DNA of 64,000 nt from Phallus indusiatus (lineage: Eukaryota; Basidiomycota; Agaricomycetes; Phallales; Phallaceae), in assembly GCA_027605045.1 (NCBI GenBank), contig JAQFWX010000066.1, forward strand, positions 62,001 through 126,000, in the 5' to 3' direction. Shown here one piece after another: positions 44,016-55,594 of the stretch. Position numbers and translations under genes: made by a program. Position 1 is the first letter of the stretch, and each line of letters starts with the position of its first letter. The notes beneath the pieces are model-generated. The model was not told the DNA's origin, ran no database searches, and was given only the letters and a program-made list of their open reading frames with translations.

Positions 44016-47000
44016 ATGTTCTCTTCAAAAATTGTCCTTATGGATGACGTGATTAAAGAATTAGGAAATGATGTTGTGTCCACCACCGAAGGTCTCGTGC
44101 CATTCTTCTACTATATGTACATGGACAAGGCCATCTACTGCTCCTTATGCAGAGCGCTCTTAACTGCGATAGAAGCAAGCACCCACTGGCAGACTCATAA
44201 GAAGCAGATGCGGATATACGGAAAAGTCAAGGATGTTTCCCTGATGCTGTTGAAGCACCTTCAAAAACTCGGCATTGCCAACACCAAAAACGAATTTGTC
44301 GAATCATTGGAACAAGACCTCGAGAAACGGAAGCCCTTAGCTGGTTTCATCATACATAATGGGACTCAGTGCCCGATATGCCTGAGGGGCTTCAAAGACA
44401 AGAATAACGTATACGTGCATTGTGCTACAGCCGAGGTTAAGGGCGGACACAAAACTGCTGCAAAAGCCAAGGGAATCGTTCCATCGTATCCTTTCAAGGG
44501 TTGTTCGTACCAATCAGTCTGGCAGAAACGCCACAAATATATTGTGGTAAACGGGAGTTTAGGAATCCCTGCAAAGCTCTCTCGAGGTCTTGCGCATTTG
44601 CCATCGCCAGATGAATTCAAGCAGATACCATGGCTATCTCTACCTGACGTCGTCAGCCCAGAGTCAATGGGTTTGGGTAAAAAAAAACAGAAAGAATTTT
44701 TTCGCGAGCTGGGATTTACATTCCGTTTAACTGGGCTTCAGTGTAACACACTACTGGAATCTGTAGGAAGAATTACCAATGAAGAAAGCTCGCGGGGGTA
44801 TGCATGGGTGCATACACTGGCGCGTCAGTACCTTCGGTCCACTGCTCGAGAAATAACTTTATTACGTCAAACTTATCCTAAGTACATGAAGGATATTCAA
44901 GCTAGGTTAGATTTAATATTATCACACTTCTATTATTGTACTAATTGGATTTCAAAGTTTAAACGAGGAAGGATTATGGCGGCAAACGTTTAAAGAGCTC
45001 ACCGCCGATGGCTCTTTCGACAGTTATAGCCATATGCTCTCAAGGATCCTCCGGTTTACCCTCAGACATGTTGGGTTGACCCAGAGGACCGGTGCTACTT
45101 TGACGAAGAATCAGCAGACTGCGGCCGAAGTTCTTTTAAACCAACTCTCCCTCTTAAAACAAAAGGCGATGGACGATGAAGATGACAGCTACATGGAGTA
45201 TGGAGACGATGAAACTGAAGACGATGAAGAAGACGAAGAGTATAATGAGACCGAGGATGATGAAGAAGACGATGAAGAAGACGATGAAGAAGAAGACGAT
45301 GAAGAAGAAGACGATGAAGAAGAAGACGATGAAGAAGAAGACAATGAAGAAGACGATGAAAAAGACAAAGACTATAATGAGACCGAGGATGAAGAAGAAG
45401 ACAAAGAGTATAATAGATTCGGTGACAACGAAGAGGATGAGGGTGGCAGCATCATCGAGACAGAGAAACACAGTGCTGTCTCAAACTTAGATTCAGGGAT
45501 AATGGACGTTGACGAAACACCGACAACTGAAGACGACATTATACTACCGGACAGCCTGTTCAATGCTGCTCATGACGTGATTCAATCCATCTTTTCTTTG
45601 GATAACCCCAACGATACTTTCGATATGAATCATATATTACCTACATTTGTGGTCATAACGTCATTTGATGTTAGAAAACAAACTTTTCGCCCTCCGAAGA
45701 ATATCACGTCACCAATTGCTCGCCTCAAATACTTGATAAAGGCCTGTATGGCTCACAATCTGCATATGCAAACTCAAAACGGCTCTGTTGATTTAAAGTA
45801 AGATGCTTACCTCTTTGAATAGCAAAACTTCTGGTTTATCATTTCGCTTAGAGTTTTTCAAAGAGATTTATACTGGATCAAGGAAGGAAATAAAACGCCA
45901 TTTAACTGGCTTTCGCTCACACAGCGCAGGCTCTCATACTTTGTTCATCGGAATGCAGGGTTACCATCTATCGCTTGGTTTGAAAAGCAGAGTCCGACAT
46001 GCTATCTTACATACCAAGGGAAAGTAAAAATCCGCATGAATCACCTCCAACAATTTTTCTTCTCGTTGATTGATAAGGCAGAGGAGGCCCTCGATCAGCT
46101 GACACAGGATTTCGTTCCTGTGGGGTTGTCTGTTAACGATCTTTCAGAGGATCTGCGTAACGACATTGAGGACTATTCATGTTTTCACAAATTTTTCGAC
46201 AGGACCGCCGACTCAACACCTGCTCAACAATACTATCAGTACATCTCTCGAAAGCTCAACCTCGAAACCAACGGGAAACTGAATACTTCAGCAATATCCA
46301 AATATCTAATGGACGCGGAAGATTTCATCATATCACTCTTCTTTGCAATCTACTTTACATCCGGCATGCTCCCCCGAGGCCAAGACCTTATGTCCAAAAT
46401 GGTTCGGAACACAAAGACGATGAATCGCAATCTATTCTGGTTTCAAAATGACTTCATAATTACAGATGGCAACTCCAAGATGACAAGTAGCACCGGTCGT
46501 GACTCTGAAGCAGTACGGGTCCTGGCACCCAAAGTATCCAGGCTATTATTCATATACCAAGTTTACGTCCTCCAAACGGTTTCAATTCTTACACAGTCAC
46601 TAAAGCAGTACGGGTTCAAGAAGATGAGCAAAACAGACATTCATTACACACACCTGTTTGTCTTAAACGGTAACACATTCAAGAGCGACAAAATTGCATC
46701 GAAACTCCGAAAATTGTCTGCCATGTGGTTTGATTATCCTAAATTAGGATTCAGCGCATGGCGGCAGATAATGACCGCGGTAGCACGCCAAGTACTTCGC
46801 TGTCTCCCAATGGATTACTCTCTTATGGATATGCAATTTGATCACTCACCGGAGACGGCTTACAAGCACTATGGGGTCTTGGAGAACAGCTTTGCACATG
46901 GCGCTCAACATAGAGCTGAATCCCAGATTCAGTTAGCTAGAGAATGGCAAATTTTTTGGGGCTTGCGAGCGCCCAACCCTCATGCTATTCCACACACTCC

Positions 47001-47112
47001 TGCAGGTGTCATAGCTGATGAGATCCTGAGCATGGTCCATAAACGCGGTTTAAGGACAGTGCTTGATCCTCATCTTGCGGAGGTGAAACCCCGATATCCT
47101 TGGCACCCATAG
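44016..47112 (+). CDS. Zinc-finger / tyrosine-recombinase-like protein, plus-strand partner
   Basis: Three exons (44016-44905, 44958-45797, 45852-47112), GT-AG introns of 52 and 54 nt, all in phase, giving 996 aa. A second in-frame ATG at 44040 is possible. Zinc-binding motifs start at Cys42 (CX2C ... H-x3-H) and near residue 119. A very acidic Asp/Glu tract lies at about 368-470. The C-terminal domain matches the divergent neighbour across its length and keeps Arg752, Lys786, Arg881, His908 and Tyr917, again with H-x8-Y. The two share the AIYFTSGM segment before the first Arg. Identity elsewhere is low, so this is an old duplication. Both copies are free of stops, which suggests selection. 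The tyrosine-recombinase assignment rests on motif order and spacing only. Confidence 0.72.
45190..45415 (+). repeat. Acidic-codon minisatellite inside exon 2
   Basis: An array of GATGAAGAAGAAGAC-type units encodes runs of Asp and Glu in the plus-strand recombinase-like gene. The array stays in frame. A long opposite-strand frame here is only its shadow. Confidence 0.85.
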
Positions 47113-50100
47113 AGGACGCTTTCATATATTTAGAAACCTTGTACTACATTGGCTAGTTAGACAAATCTGTAGTCAAAACATGCATGATGTCCCTCCAAAT
47201 CTCAGTGGGAGATAGCGCACAAGCTTGTTCAAAACATCAAGTTAACATTATACAGATTTAAAATACAAAATTTAAAAATAAAGATTCTCCTTGACCACCC
47301 TCCGACAAGAACGTTGTGCAAAGGTGAGACACAGCCTGCCACAAATGAGTAAGTAGACCGGAACGGAAGGTGTATGAAACTCGGTGCGTACACGATCAAG
47401 CCAACGGTTCGCAAGCTTCAGATTGGCCCCTTATGATAGTTTCTTAAAATGAATCAAAAGCCAGGTTATACGCGTTAAAGTTTAATCAAATATAGCTTAC
47501 CAGTAGTTTCGGCATAAACTATAGCCCGAACTCAAAGCTGCTTCAGGGTTGTCTGTCTTCTTTCAAGGCCCGGAAGAAGCCTGATTAAGTTTGAGCACAA
47601 TACTATACAACTCCTTCCTAACAAACTTGGACGGTTCGTTGGCACAACCGATCGGACGGATCTGGGAGATGATTAGCTCTTCACATTGTTCGGAGTTTGT
47701 GCCAGCGAAATAGAGGATATCGATGACGAAGATAGGAGTTGGAATCTAATAACAACGTTCATTGGCTTGGAGCTGATGATCTTGAGAGAGCGTATCTGAC
47801 CTGATTGTTTCATTGCTGAAAGGGCCGGCAGAGATTCAGTGACACCCGGACAACGTAAGAAGTGTATAGTCTGAAATGTCTTCCGTGCTTAAAGAATCTC
47901 GTTCTTCAGCAAAAGCGCTAGCGAGAAATTGGTGAAAGATATGGAAAGAGCGTTCCTCTTGACTTGGTCATTTGAGCTTTGATTTGTCGACACCGTACGT
48001 AAGAAGCCTCGGCAGAGAAAATATGGCCTTTTTCGTCAGAGCTGAGCTCGCTATATCGACTAGATCGAGACATATGAGTCTTCGCGTCCCAGATTACTCC
48101 TGTATGTCGATGCAGTTGCATAAAATCTAGGCAAGGTTCATCAGGTCACCTTGACTCTTGAGCTGATAGCGTGACGAACACATGATTTATTAGACACATG
48201 AGTCGATGGAACAGGAAAGGGTTGACACAGTACTAGAGGCAAAAGAGATCCTTGACTTCTTGCACAATCCACGGTTCCATGACTGCGAAGATTTTCTAAA
48301 ATGCGGTGCGGGACGAGACAAAGAAAGCACGATCTTGGATTAAGTGGGTGGGGTGGGAATGTGCGTGAAATGGAAGTAGTAGCTATAATTGTGTTACGAC
48401 GAAAAGGAACGTTAAAAGGCTCGTCCCGATCTGGAAGATAGTCTTTTCCGAAACTGTGCTAATTAGCGTGGGTATAAGAATCAGCACGGCTGTGCTAACG
48501 ATTATGAGGATGCCAAGGTAAGTCGAGCTCCAGAAACGTCGGCACCCTCGTTGGCACTGCTTCCGTAATCATATTTACATTCGATAACGGTGCAAATCTA
48601 CGTCAGTCATCGCTGAGCCGCAATTGCTCCCGGTATTACTGGAAGTGCTGACATTGTTTGGGGTGTTCGTCTCAAGCCCAAAGTTGAAGTTGGGAATGGG
48701 AATGATAAGTTTTTCTTGGGAGTTAAGGCAAATTCGAGCACGTCGGACTAGGGTGGTGGAATGAGTGCGTCTCCTAGGATCGGAAATAGATGGATTATGA
48801 CTGACGATCTGCATATGGTGAATAGCTGAGAATCATTCGAAGAGAAAAGGAAAAAGTATTTGTTACTTACTTTAACATCGTGCCACGGAGATCATCTGTG
48901 AGATGATACAAACATTGTCAGGTCTTGGAGACAAAGGTGTGGGAGAGAAAGAAGTGAGGCGGATGAGAATGTCGCTGTAAGTGTGAAGTTAGTGTTGGTC
49001 CAACTTTGGGCATCTAGATCGCCGTCTTTGTTTTTATTGCTAACGTCTTTTGGAATTTGTTTGTCATTGGTATGCTTGGGATATGGTAGCGAAATCAGCA
49101 GCAGAAAAAGCAGCAGGAACGAGGAGAGAAAGGCACGGAAAGGTAGTGATAGAATTGATTGTCGAGGTTGTCGAGGAATGTGTAATGATAAATAAGGGGT
49201 TGGTAAATTCGATGGAAGAGGTGGCGACGCCCCTGATTTGGAATCCAACTTGGTAAGACTAAGCAGCCTGATAGTAAATCTTGGCCAATGTTGCATACTC
49301 AGTGGTGGAAGCACGACAACGAACATGAATGGCTGTGATTGGATTACATATTTCAATGGACATCATGCACGTTCCAAAGAAAACACCATTTTTTCACGAT
49401 GCCGCAAGTTGGATAAATGAACGAACGAAAACATGAAAATACTAAAGGAGAATGCTTTTCAATAAGAATATATATTACAACTCAAAAATAGGCCTTGCCT
49501 TGTACCGATTTACGTGGCCACCTGCGCAGCGGTGAATAGCCGTCAGTGACGTTGAGCCAACATTGAGCTAGTAATAATCGTAGTAGCTTACATAATTAAG
49601 CGAGAAAAATGGTTCGAGAACTTCATATACGGGAGAAAAATAACCGACAAATGATGGTCTGTCCAAGTCTGTCCCTTCATTTCTTTCCTACTTCATTATC
49701 ACCACGAAACGATGTTGTCGACAGCCCTGAATTTGCTTAGGCCAAAAAGCGACCCCACCGCTCAGCAGGAGCTCAAAGATTCCCAATGGGGCAAGCAACT
49801 ATATGGCGATGCTAAGATTCCTTGAACGCGTCAAGTCGGAGCTTCGCTGCAGTTATTAAAGAAGTAGATGGTGAGTTGGCCAGAACAGTTCAGTGGTCTT
49901 CGCTTTACAATCCCTCGCCTCTCTAGTTCTCACCTTGACGCTCCTTGCTGTTAGGTCTACCTGTCTTGTTCTAAGAGGATTGAACGCCATTGAAAATTAT
50001 ACGACTCTCATCGAAACCAAACAAAGCTTTTGAAAACTTTGTCAGTACTTTGGGTCAACCCGGCTGGATTTATATCAAGACGAGAACGACAGACAAGTAC

Positions 50101-50346
50101 TCGTAGAATTCAACGTTGTCATCGCCGAAGTTCAATCACTGGTATCTCAGAAGACATGCGCATAAAATGACGACTGGCGTGGTAGACTATCGTCATCGCG
50201 CCGATACAGATGCATGGTACGGCGTAACACCCTCAAAAAATCAACCTATGTTGCCATCACCTTGCCGGACCAGTTGGAGAGGGTCTTTCTAGTCCATTTT
50301 CCGCCTTGAACAAGGAGGCTAGTTGGATAAGGGACTCGCTTGTTCT
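47113..50346. other. Gene-poor region downstream of the recombinase-like pair
   Basis: No clear gene. Minus-strand frames at 48892-49356 (155 codons, one hydrophobic stretch) and 48575-48814 may be exons of an intron-rich gene, but no domain is recognisable and I could not build a consistent model. No LTR ends were found. Confidence 0.35.
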
Positions 50347-50730
50347 ATCTAATGCCATGGGTCTACTCCTGCAAAGACGAACATTCTCCGCGACCACAGA
50401 GAAGACGTTGACAATAACAGATTTCGGTCTCGCGAAATCTGGAAACAATACGATTTTAATGATCCTAGAGAGATGTACGAACCCGAGAACAAAGAGCGTA
50501 CATCGTGGGCTCAAAGCGAGATGACACTAGATGCATTCCGACATTCCATCAAAGTGTACTCGACTTTTGCGCTATGCTCGCCATCATCGGCCATCGCCAC
50601 ACTCGAAGTTTGGTTCATGAGCTGTAACGTCTTCTCAGGAACGTCAAGGTTAGGAACGTCGAGATTCGTGAGAGCAAAGCTCATCCAGGTCGGTTTCTTC
50701 TTTCATTTTCGTACAGATCTATCATATTAA
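50347..50730 (+). other. Exon-like open frame
   Basis: A frame of about 125 codons with protein-like composition (charged first half with REIWKQYDFNDPREMYEPEN, then a Ser/Ala-rich part). It has no ATG at its start and follows a stop, so it would need an upstream splice junction. Upstream sequence has many stops in this frame. It may be an exon of an unmodelled gene or a gene remnant. Confidence 0.3.
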
Positions 50731-53700
50731 CGTCCTCTCTTCCAATCTGACTTTCACAAGCCCCAGAGACGTTGCGTACACTCTCGCGAAAATGCCCTTG
50801 AAGTTTATGCGAAGGCTATATATATGTTCAGATCCTAATTAACTTGTTATCTGCATTATGCGCGGTATCTATAAGAAGAACGTCAACGACGCGACGGTAG
50901 CGCAGAAAACCGACGTGTACTTCCTGCTTTTCATCGTTAGTGGCTCTTAAGTAGGTGTAGTGTTAGGCTATTGCTATGTACTTCGGCGACGCCACCCTTT
51001 CCGCTCAATAAACAAGATGGGGTTTCTCCATTCTTGCATGCATGTGTATATATTAACCTTTACCCTAATTTTGATTTACTTTGTCTGCTATTCTTTAATA
51101 AAAGAAATCTATGTATATAATTGACACAAAGTGTTTTACGCGAAGACACCAGTGAGAACAAAAAGTAAACGTAGATTATACAACCCCCGGGAAGAGTCAT
51201 ATCGAATCCCGTTTCATTTCCGTTCTATTGCATTCAACTTAGTTCGATTTCTTACGTTTAGTCGCACCTGTTTGCATTAAAATTAGTTTCATAGTAACGC
51301 GAAGACGGAGCCTGAGACAACTGATCTGCTCCACACTTCTGACCGCCTTTCCATTCGCTTCCGCCTGTAACGTCTGTCTCAACGTCTTTATTTGATTCAT
51401 TTCCTTCTCAACTTCACCATTTTGGCTTTGGTTTCTGTTCTTGTTCTTTGTTTCGGGGGGCGCAGTCTGGGTGTTGACCGGTTTAGAATATTTAGATATA
51501 TCTCCAATAGGCGTTCCGGCCAAGCTTCACAAAATCATTCGCCCTCGGGCACTTCGTCAAGTGATGGATTGAGAAGATGAGATGATATGGCTTATCGCAC
51601 TGTTCATATCACAAGGATGAATAAAAAACACTTATTGACGATAGATGGCCATACACGTTTTGGTTAGGGTTTCCTCCTGCTTCTGAATGAGTAGACCGTC
51701 TACGACTCGCTGGCTGGTCATTTTTCCCGCGAAAAGGAAGGTAAAGGCATTACCAGAACCCCGTCGATGATGGATTGTCTCCAGACTACTAATCGCTGAA
51801 GTCGATGAAGACGAAGATATTATTGTTGCTGTTGCAGTCGGTAATGTAGTCCTGAACAACGTTGGACTGGTTTTCCAGGAACGTCTTTTTCAAATCCATC
51901 CAGTGAATATGTTAGTGGCGGACAGGATGTAAGAGAAATATGGTGTTCAAGTTGTGGCTCAACCCTATGTTGAACTGAAGAGCACAGGTCAGACGTAGTC
52001 TTCTGACCGGCGTTTCAGGCCGAAAGTTCACAGACGATGCAGTAGCCAAATTTCGTACTCGTCTAATTGCTGAAGTCGACGATCCTGATAAAATAGAATC
52101 GTTTCGAACTTTGGGTGAATAAAGATACTCCAGGTAATGATGGAGGGATGCTTCGCGTAGGTGAAGACGAGGTAGGAGATGCCGATGGCGTCCTATTTTC
52201 ATTAAGATTCGGAGGAATGGATATATCTGGCAGGCCACGACTTTGTCAGATCTCTCTGAACATCGGTGTTGAAGCCGATCGGGGAGGTCTTGTCCCTATC
52301 TGTCTTCGCCAAAAGAATGGTATTTATGGGGGTGTGAGCCGGTGTGACGAAGAGGACGATGAAGAAGACAATGAAGACAATGAAGCCAATCCTGTGGCTG
52401 ATGTTCCCAATATAAGTGGAAGTGGAGGAAATGCAAATGTGCTCGTCTAGCAATGGTAGGCTCTGTGCCACGTGATGAAGAAGTTGGCGAAGATGACCTC
52501 GACCTCGAGGATGATGGGGTAGAATGAGAAGTAGACGTGAAAGCAGAATTAAGACAGGAGGACTGGGCGATGAAGGTTCGGCGTAAACAAATACAGTTTG
52601 TAGTGGTGGGTTGTGTCGCCCCGAAAAGCAATTCAAAGAGTACTTCCTTTATCAAACGGTGATGACCACTAAGTAGCCAAAATCGGAGTGGATGAATTGA
52701 CTAAGCTTGTTATTAGTCTGAAGAAGACGTTCTAATGAGAAAAGTATAGTACAGAGATGGAGGGTGGCGCACCATTGATTCATAATGAAGTCGTCGTAGC
52801 GGGAAGGGAATTTCAGGGCGTGAGGTCGAGTGCAAAAGGCCAGAAAACATTAAGTAGATGACGATAAAAAACAACCAATCAAATGGCCTACTATAGGTTC
52901 TTGAAGCGTTTCGTTAAGGCCAATTAATGTGTGCTGTGGCGAGATTGCTTAGATTGTGAAGGTATGGATTAAATTTAAAGCTTAAGAGACAATGAAAAAG
53001 TACAATCCACCTTGATAATTAAGACTAGCTTCCGCGAGTACTCCTATGTTACACCCTTTGAGCCCATGAGCATCTATCCTCCTAAAAAAAGCGAATAAAT
53101 ATAACGAAACCCCAACTAGCGACAGAAGAAAATACTTATAATGAATAAAAAGAGAGGAAATTGAGCGATCACGGGCGAAAGAGATATAAGGAACAGAATA
53201 CGCACGACTTCGAATGATCAAAAAGAGACTCTTCGCAGGTAGTGGCAAGGTTGAAAAGGGAGTCTTCTAGCTAAGCGACACATTGGAGCTTGGGAGGGTA
53301 AACGGTTAATCGAATGGATGAAAAAAAGATAGATTATAAGACATACATGGAATCAGGAAAGAAACCCTTTGAACTCTAACTTGATAACACCAAGCTCCTA
53401 AATTCCGGCAGAAGACAAACGACCTACGAAAGACGATATATGTTGTAACAACTGTTTGATTAGCAGTAGAAATAAATATGTACGATGAAGGAACCAAGGG
53501 GAAACTGAGTAAAAAAAAGAGCGAGCATTAAAAAGACGAAACTAAGTTGAAGGATGAGAAAAAGCGAGAAAGGAAATTAATAAATACATGCCTGCAAGTT
53601 GTTTGATCAAAGAACGGAGAACCATGCCAGACGATGACGATCAAGGTAGCATTGAAGAAACAGGTTCAACCTGTTTGCGAATCCTGGTGCATGGTGATCC

Positions 53701-54694
53701 CATGAACAGTGACGTGACTGGAGGTGATTGCAATTTGCACAATGCCACAATGATAGTCACTAGTCACTAGCGCCAACACAGTGCAGGGATCTAGCTGCCG
53801 CTCTAGTAGAGCGGCTGCACCATACATGTATATACTCAGGAAAGAATCAGAATTGAAGATACGAACTTAAATTAAACGTTAATAGTATACATGTAAGGTA
53901 CCTAAAGAACTGTGAATAACTTCCCGATAGGATGGTATAGCAGAAGTTGCAGAACCCTGCTTGGTGCAGGGAACATGCTCGACACAAACATGAAATTTAG
54001 GACGATACAGAGCAGTCCTAATCCTAAACGGTCCCACTCAACGTTAGCCGGGGAAAAATTTAATAATCCCTGTCCCGCCGAATCTGATCTACAAAAGACA
54101 TACACATGTTTAGACAAGATGGCAGCAGTGGGCTTAACACTGTTCGTGTGTGCGTATTTTGTGACATATATATTAGTCAAATATTTTATTTTTGTGCACA
54201 TTGAATTCTCAGACAGTCTGAGACTATTTTAACAGTAGCCCTTCGCTGAATACGATCGGCTAAGCTGAAGGACGACAAAAAGCATGCAAGTTTCGTTTTC
54301 TCAGCCCTGATCTCCACAATTTTTTTCTCCACGACTCGTTCTATAGCGGTTTAATCATTCTCATCATAAAATCATAAAATCTGGCAGTTGATATGACAAG
54401 GTAGTAAAGCGTTACATCAAGTACATCTGTTTTCGAGCTTGTGCTTCCTACCCCGTCCCCATCTAGATTTGAAATGCATAACCAGCAACCCGCCGTAGCG
54501 AATGGTCAGTATTTATAAATCAGATATTAGTTATACCTGAGGCTTAAACCAAGGCGGTCTTCTCAACTTATAAACTCGAAGAGCGATAATATCACGCATT
54601 GTGCCACTCACTGTATGCAAGACTCTTAGGATGATTACGACTTTCGAAACACAATTTTTTGATTTTTCTATATTGTAAACTTTGATGAACAATC
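50731..54694. other. Unresolved region with small exon-like frames
   Basis: Minus-strand frames at 51239-51523 (Lys/Asn/Gln-rich, coil-like), 51632-51859 and 52202-52636 could belong to one or two intron-rich genes. I found no domain or consistent splicing, and confidence is low. The rest shows nothing recognisable. Confidence 0.3.
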
Positions 54695-54965
54695 ATGGAA
54701 GTTTCAAATACTGACGCTTTCGCAGAAAATGGACATACTGCCGAAGTACTAGGCTAACTTTGCTGGTTTGGGCGCTTCCTGGATAATCTCTTATAAACCC
54801 ACTACCTTGAACTAATTGGCCCCAATACTCTGAGAACCGGACCGTGGTGGATCTGGAATCAGTTCTGCTGCCAACGCTGAACCTCAAGAACCATGTCACC
54901 TTGTTCTGTCTCAACAAATGGTAAGCCTTATTAATGTACCGTGTGGTTAACTGACTCGGAGTATC

Positions 54966-55594
54966 ATGCAAGCTTCAAGTTTAATCCAGGGCCTGGAAGA
55001 AGAGGCTACGGCCCAAACAATGGAAGCGCATCACACCGCAGTATGTGTAATATATGATCTATAAAATAGTTCATTAATGATTTTTCAGGAATCTGCACAT
55101 TGGTCTACAGCCACTGATTCAGAATCAGCCGCAACTAGTTTCACAAGCCTTGAATATTCCAAAATGGTAAAACACGCAACCATCAGTGTATTGGAATTAG
55201 CTATTCGGCTTGATGAAAGGCTCGGCATATCTTCGACTCTTCCTGAGTCCTGTTTGAATTCTACTAATACTCAGGCTGTCAATGAGGTAAGCCATTTCAA
55301 TTTCATTATCATAGAGTTTTTACTGAAACATCTTTCGCTAGGAGAGTACGCGCCCACATGGAGGATGCCATTCATGTAATGCGAGAATAACCCCGGAGTG
55401 GCGATGTGGTCCGGACGGTGCACGGACACTTTGTAATGCATGCGGCTTGTGTGAGTAGGACTTACAATGAATCATACGATTGCTGATTCATTCTAGATTA
55501 TGCCAAATTAAATAAAAACGGCCTACAGAAGTTCAGTGTGATAATGAACTTTCCACCTTTAAGCCCTGAAGCAATACATGAAACATCTCGTTGA
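54966..55594 (+). CDS. GATA-type zinc-finger protein
   Basis: Four exons (54966-55040, 55089-55286, 55342-55450, 55497-55594) with introns of 48, 55 and 46 nt, each starting GTATGT, GTAAGC or GTGAGT and ending AG. The joined frame is 159 codons. Exons 3 and 4 together encode a fungal GATA finger: CHSC, 18 residues including [14 protein letters not shown], then CNAC and GLYYAKL. This CX2CX18CX2C spacing is that of the white-collar-2-like and other fungal GATA factors that bind GATA motifs in promoters. Only one finger is present and the tail is short. Coding may begin further upstream: ATG at 54695 opens a plausible small exon, and 54840-54920 another, spliced to an acceptor near 54990. No single exon reveals the gene. 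Confidence 0.78.

Noticed and set aside
45154..45471. A minus-strand frame rich in Phe, Val and Ile that looks like membrane segments
   Set aside because: It is the complement of the Asp/Glu repeat in exon 2 of the plus-strand gene.
40293..47112. Crypton or Starship captain assignment for the recombinase-like pair
   Set aside because: The N-terminal OrsD-like fingers and the sequence around the catalytic residues do not look like the DUF3435 captains or Crypton proteins I know, and no element ends or cargo were found. Left open as a distinct group.
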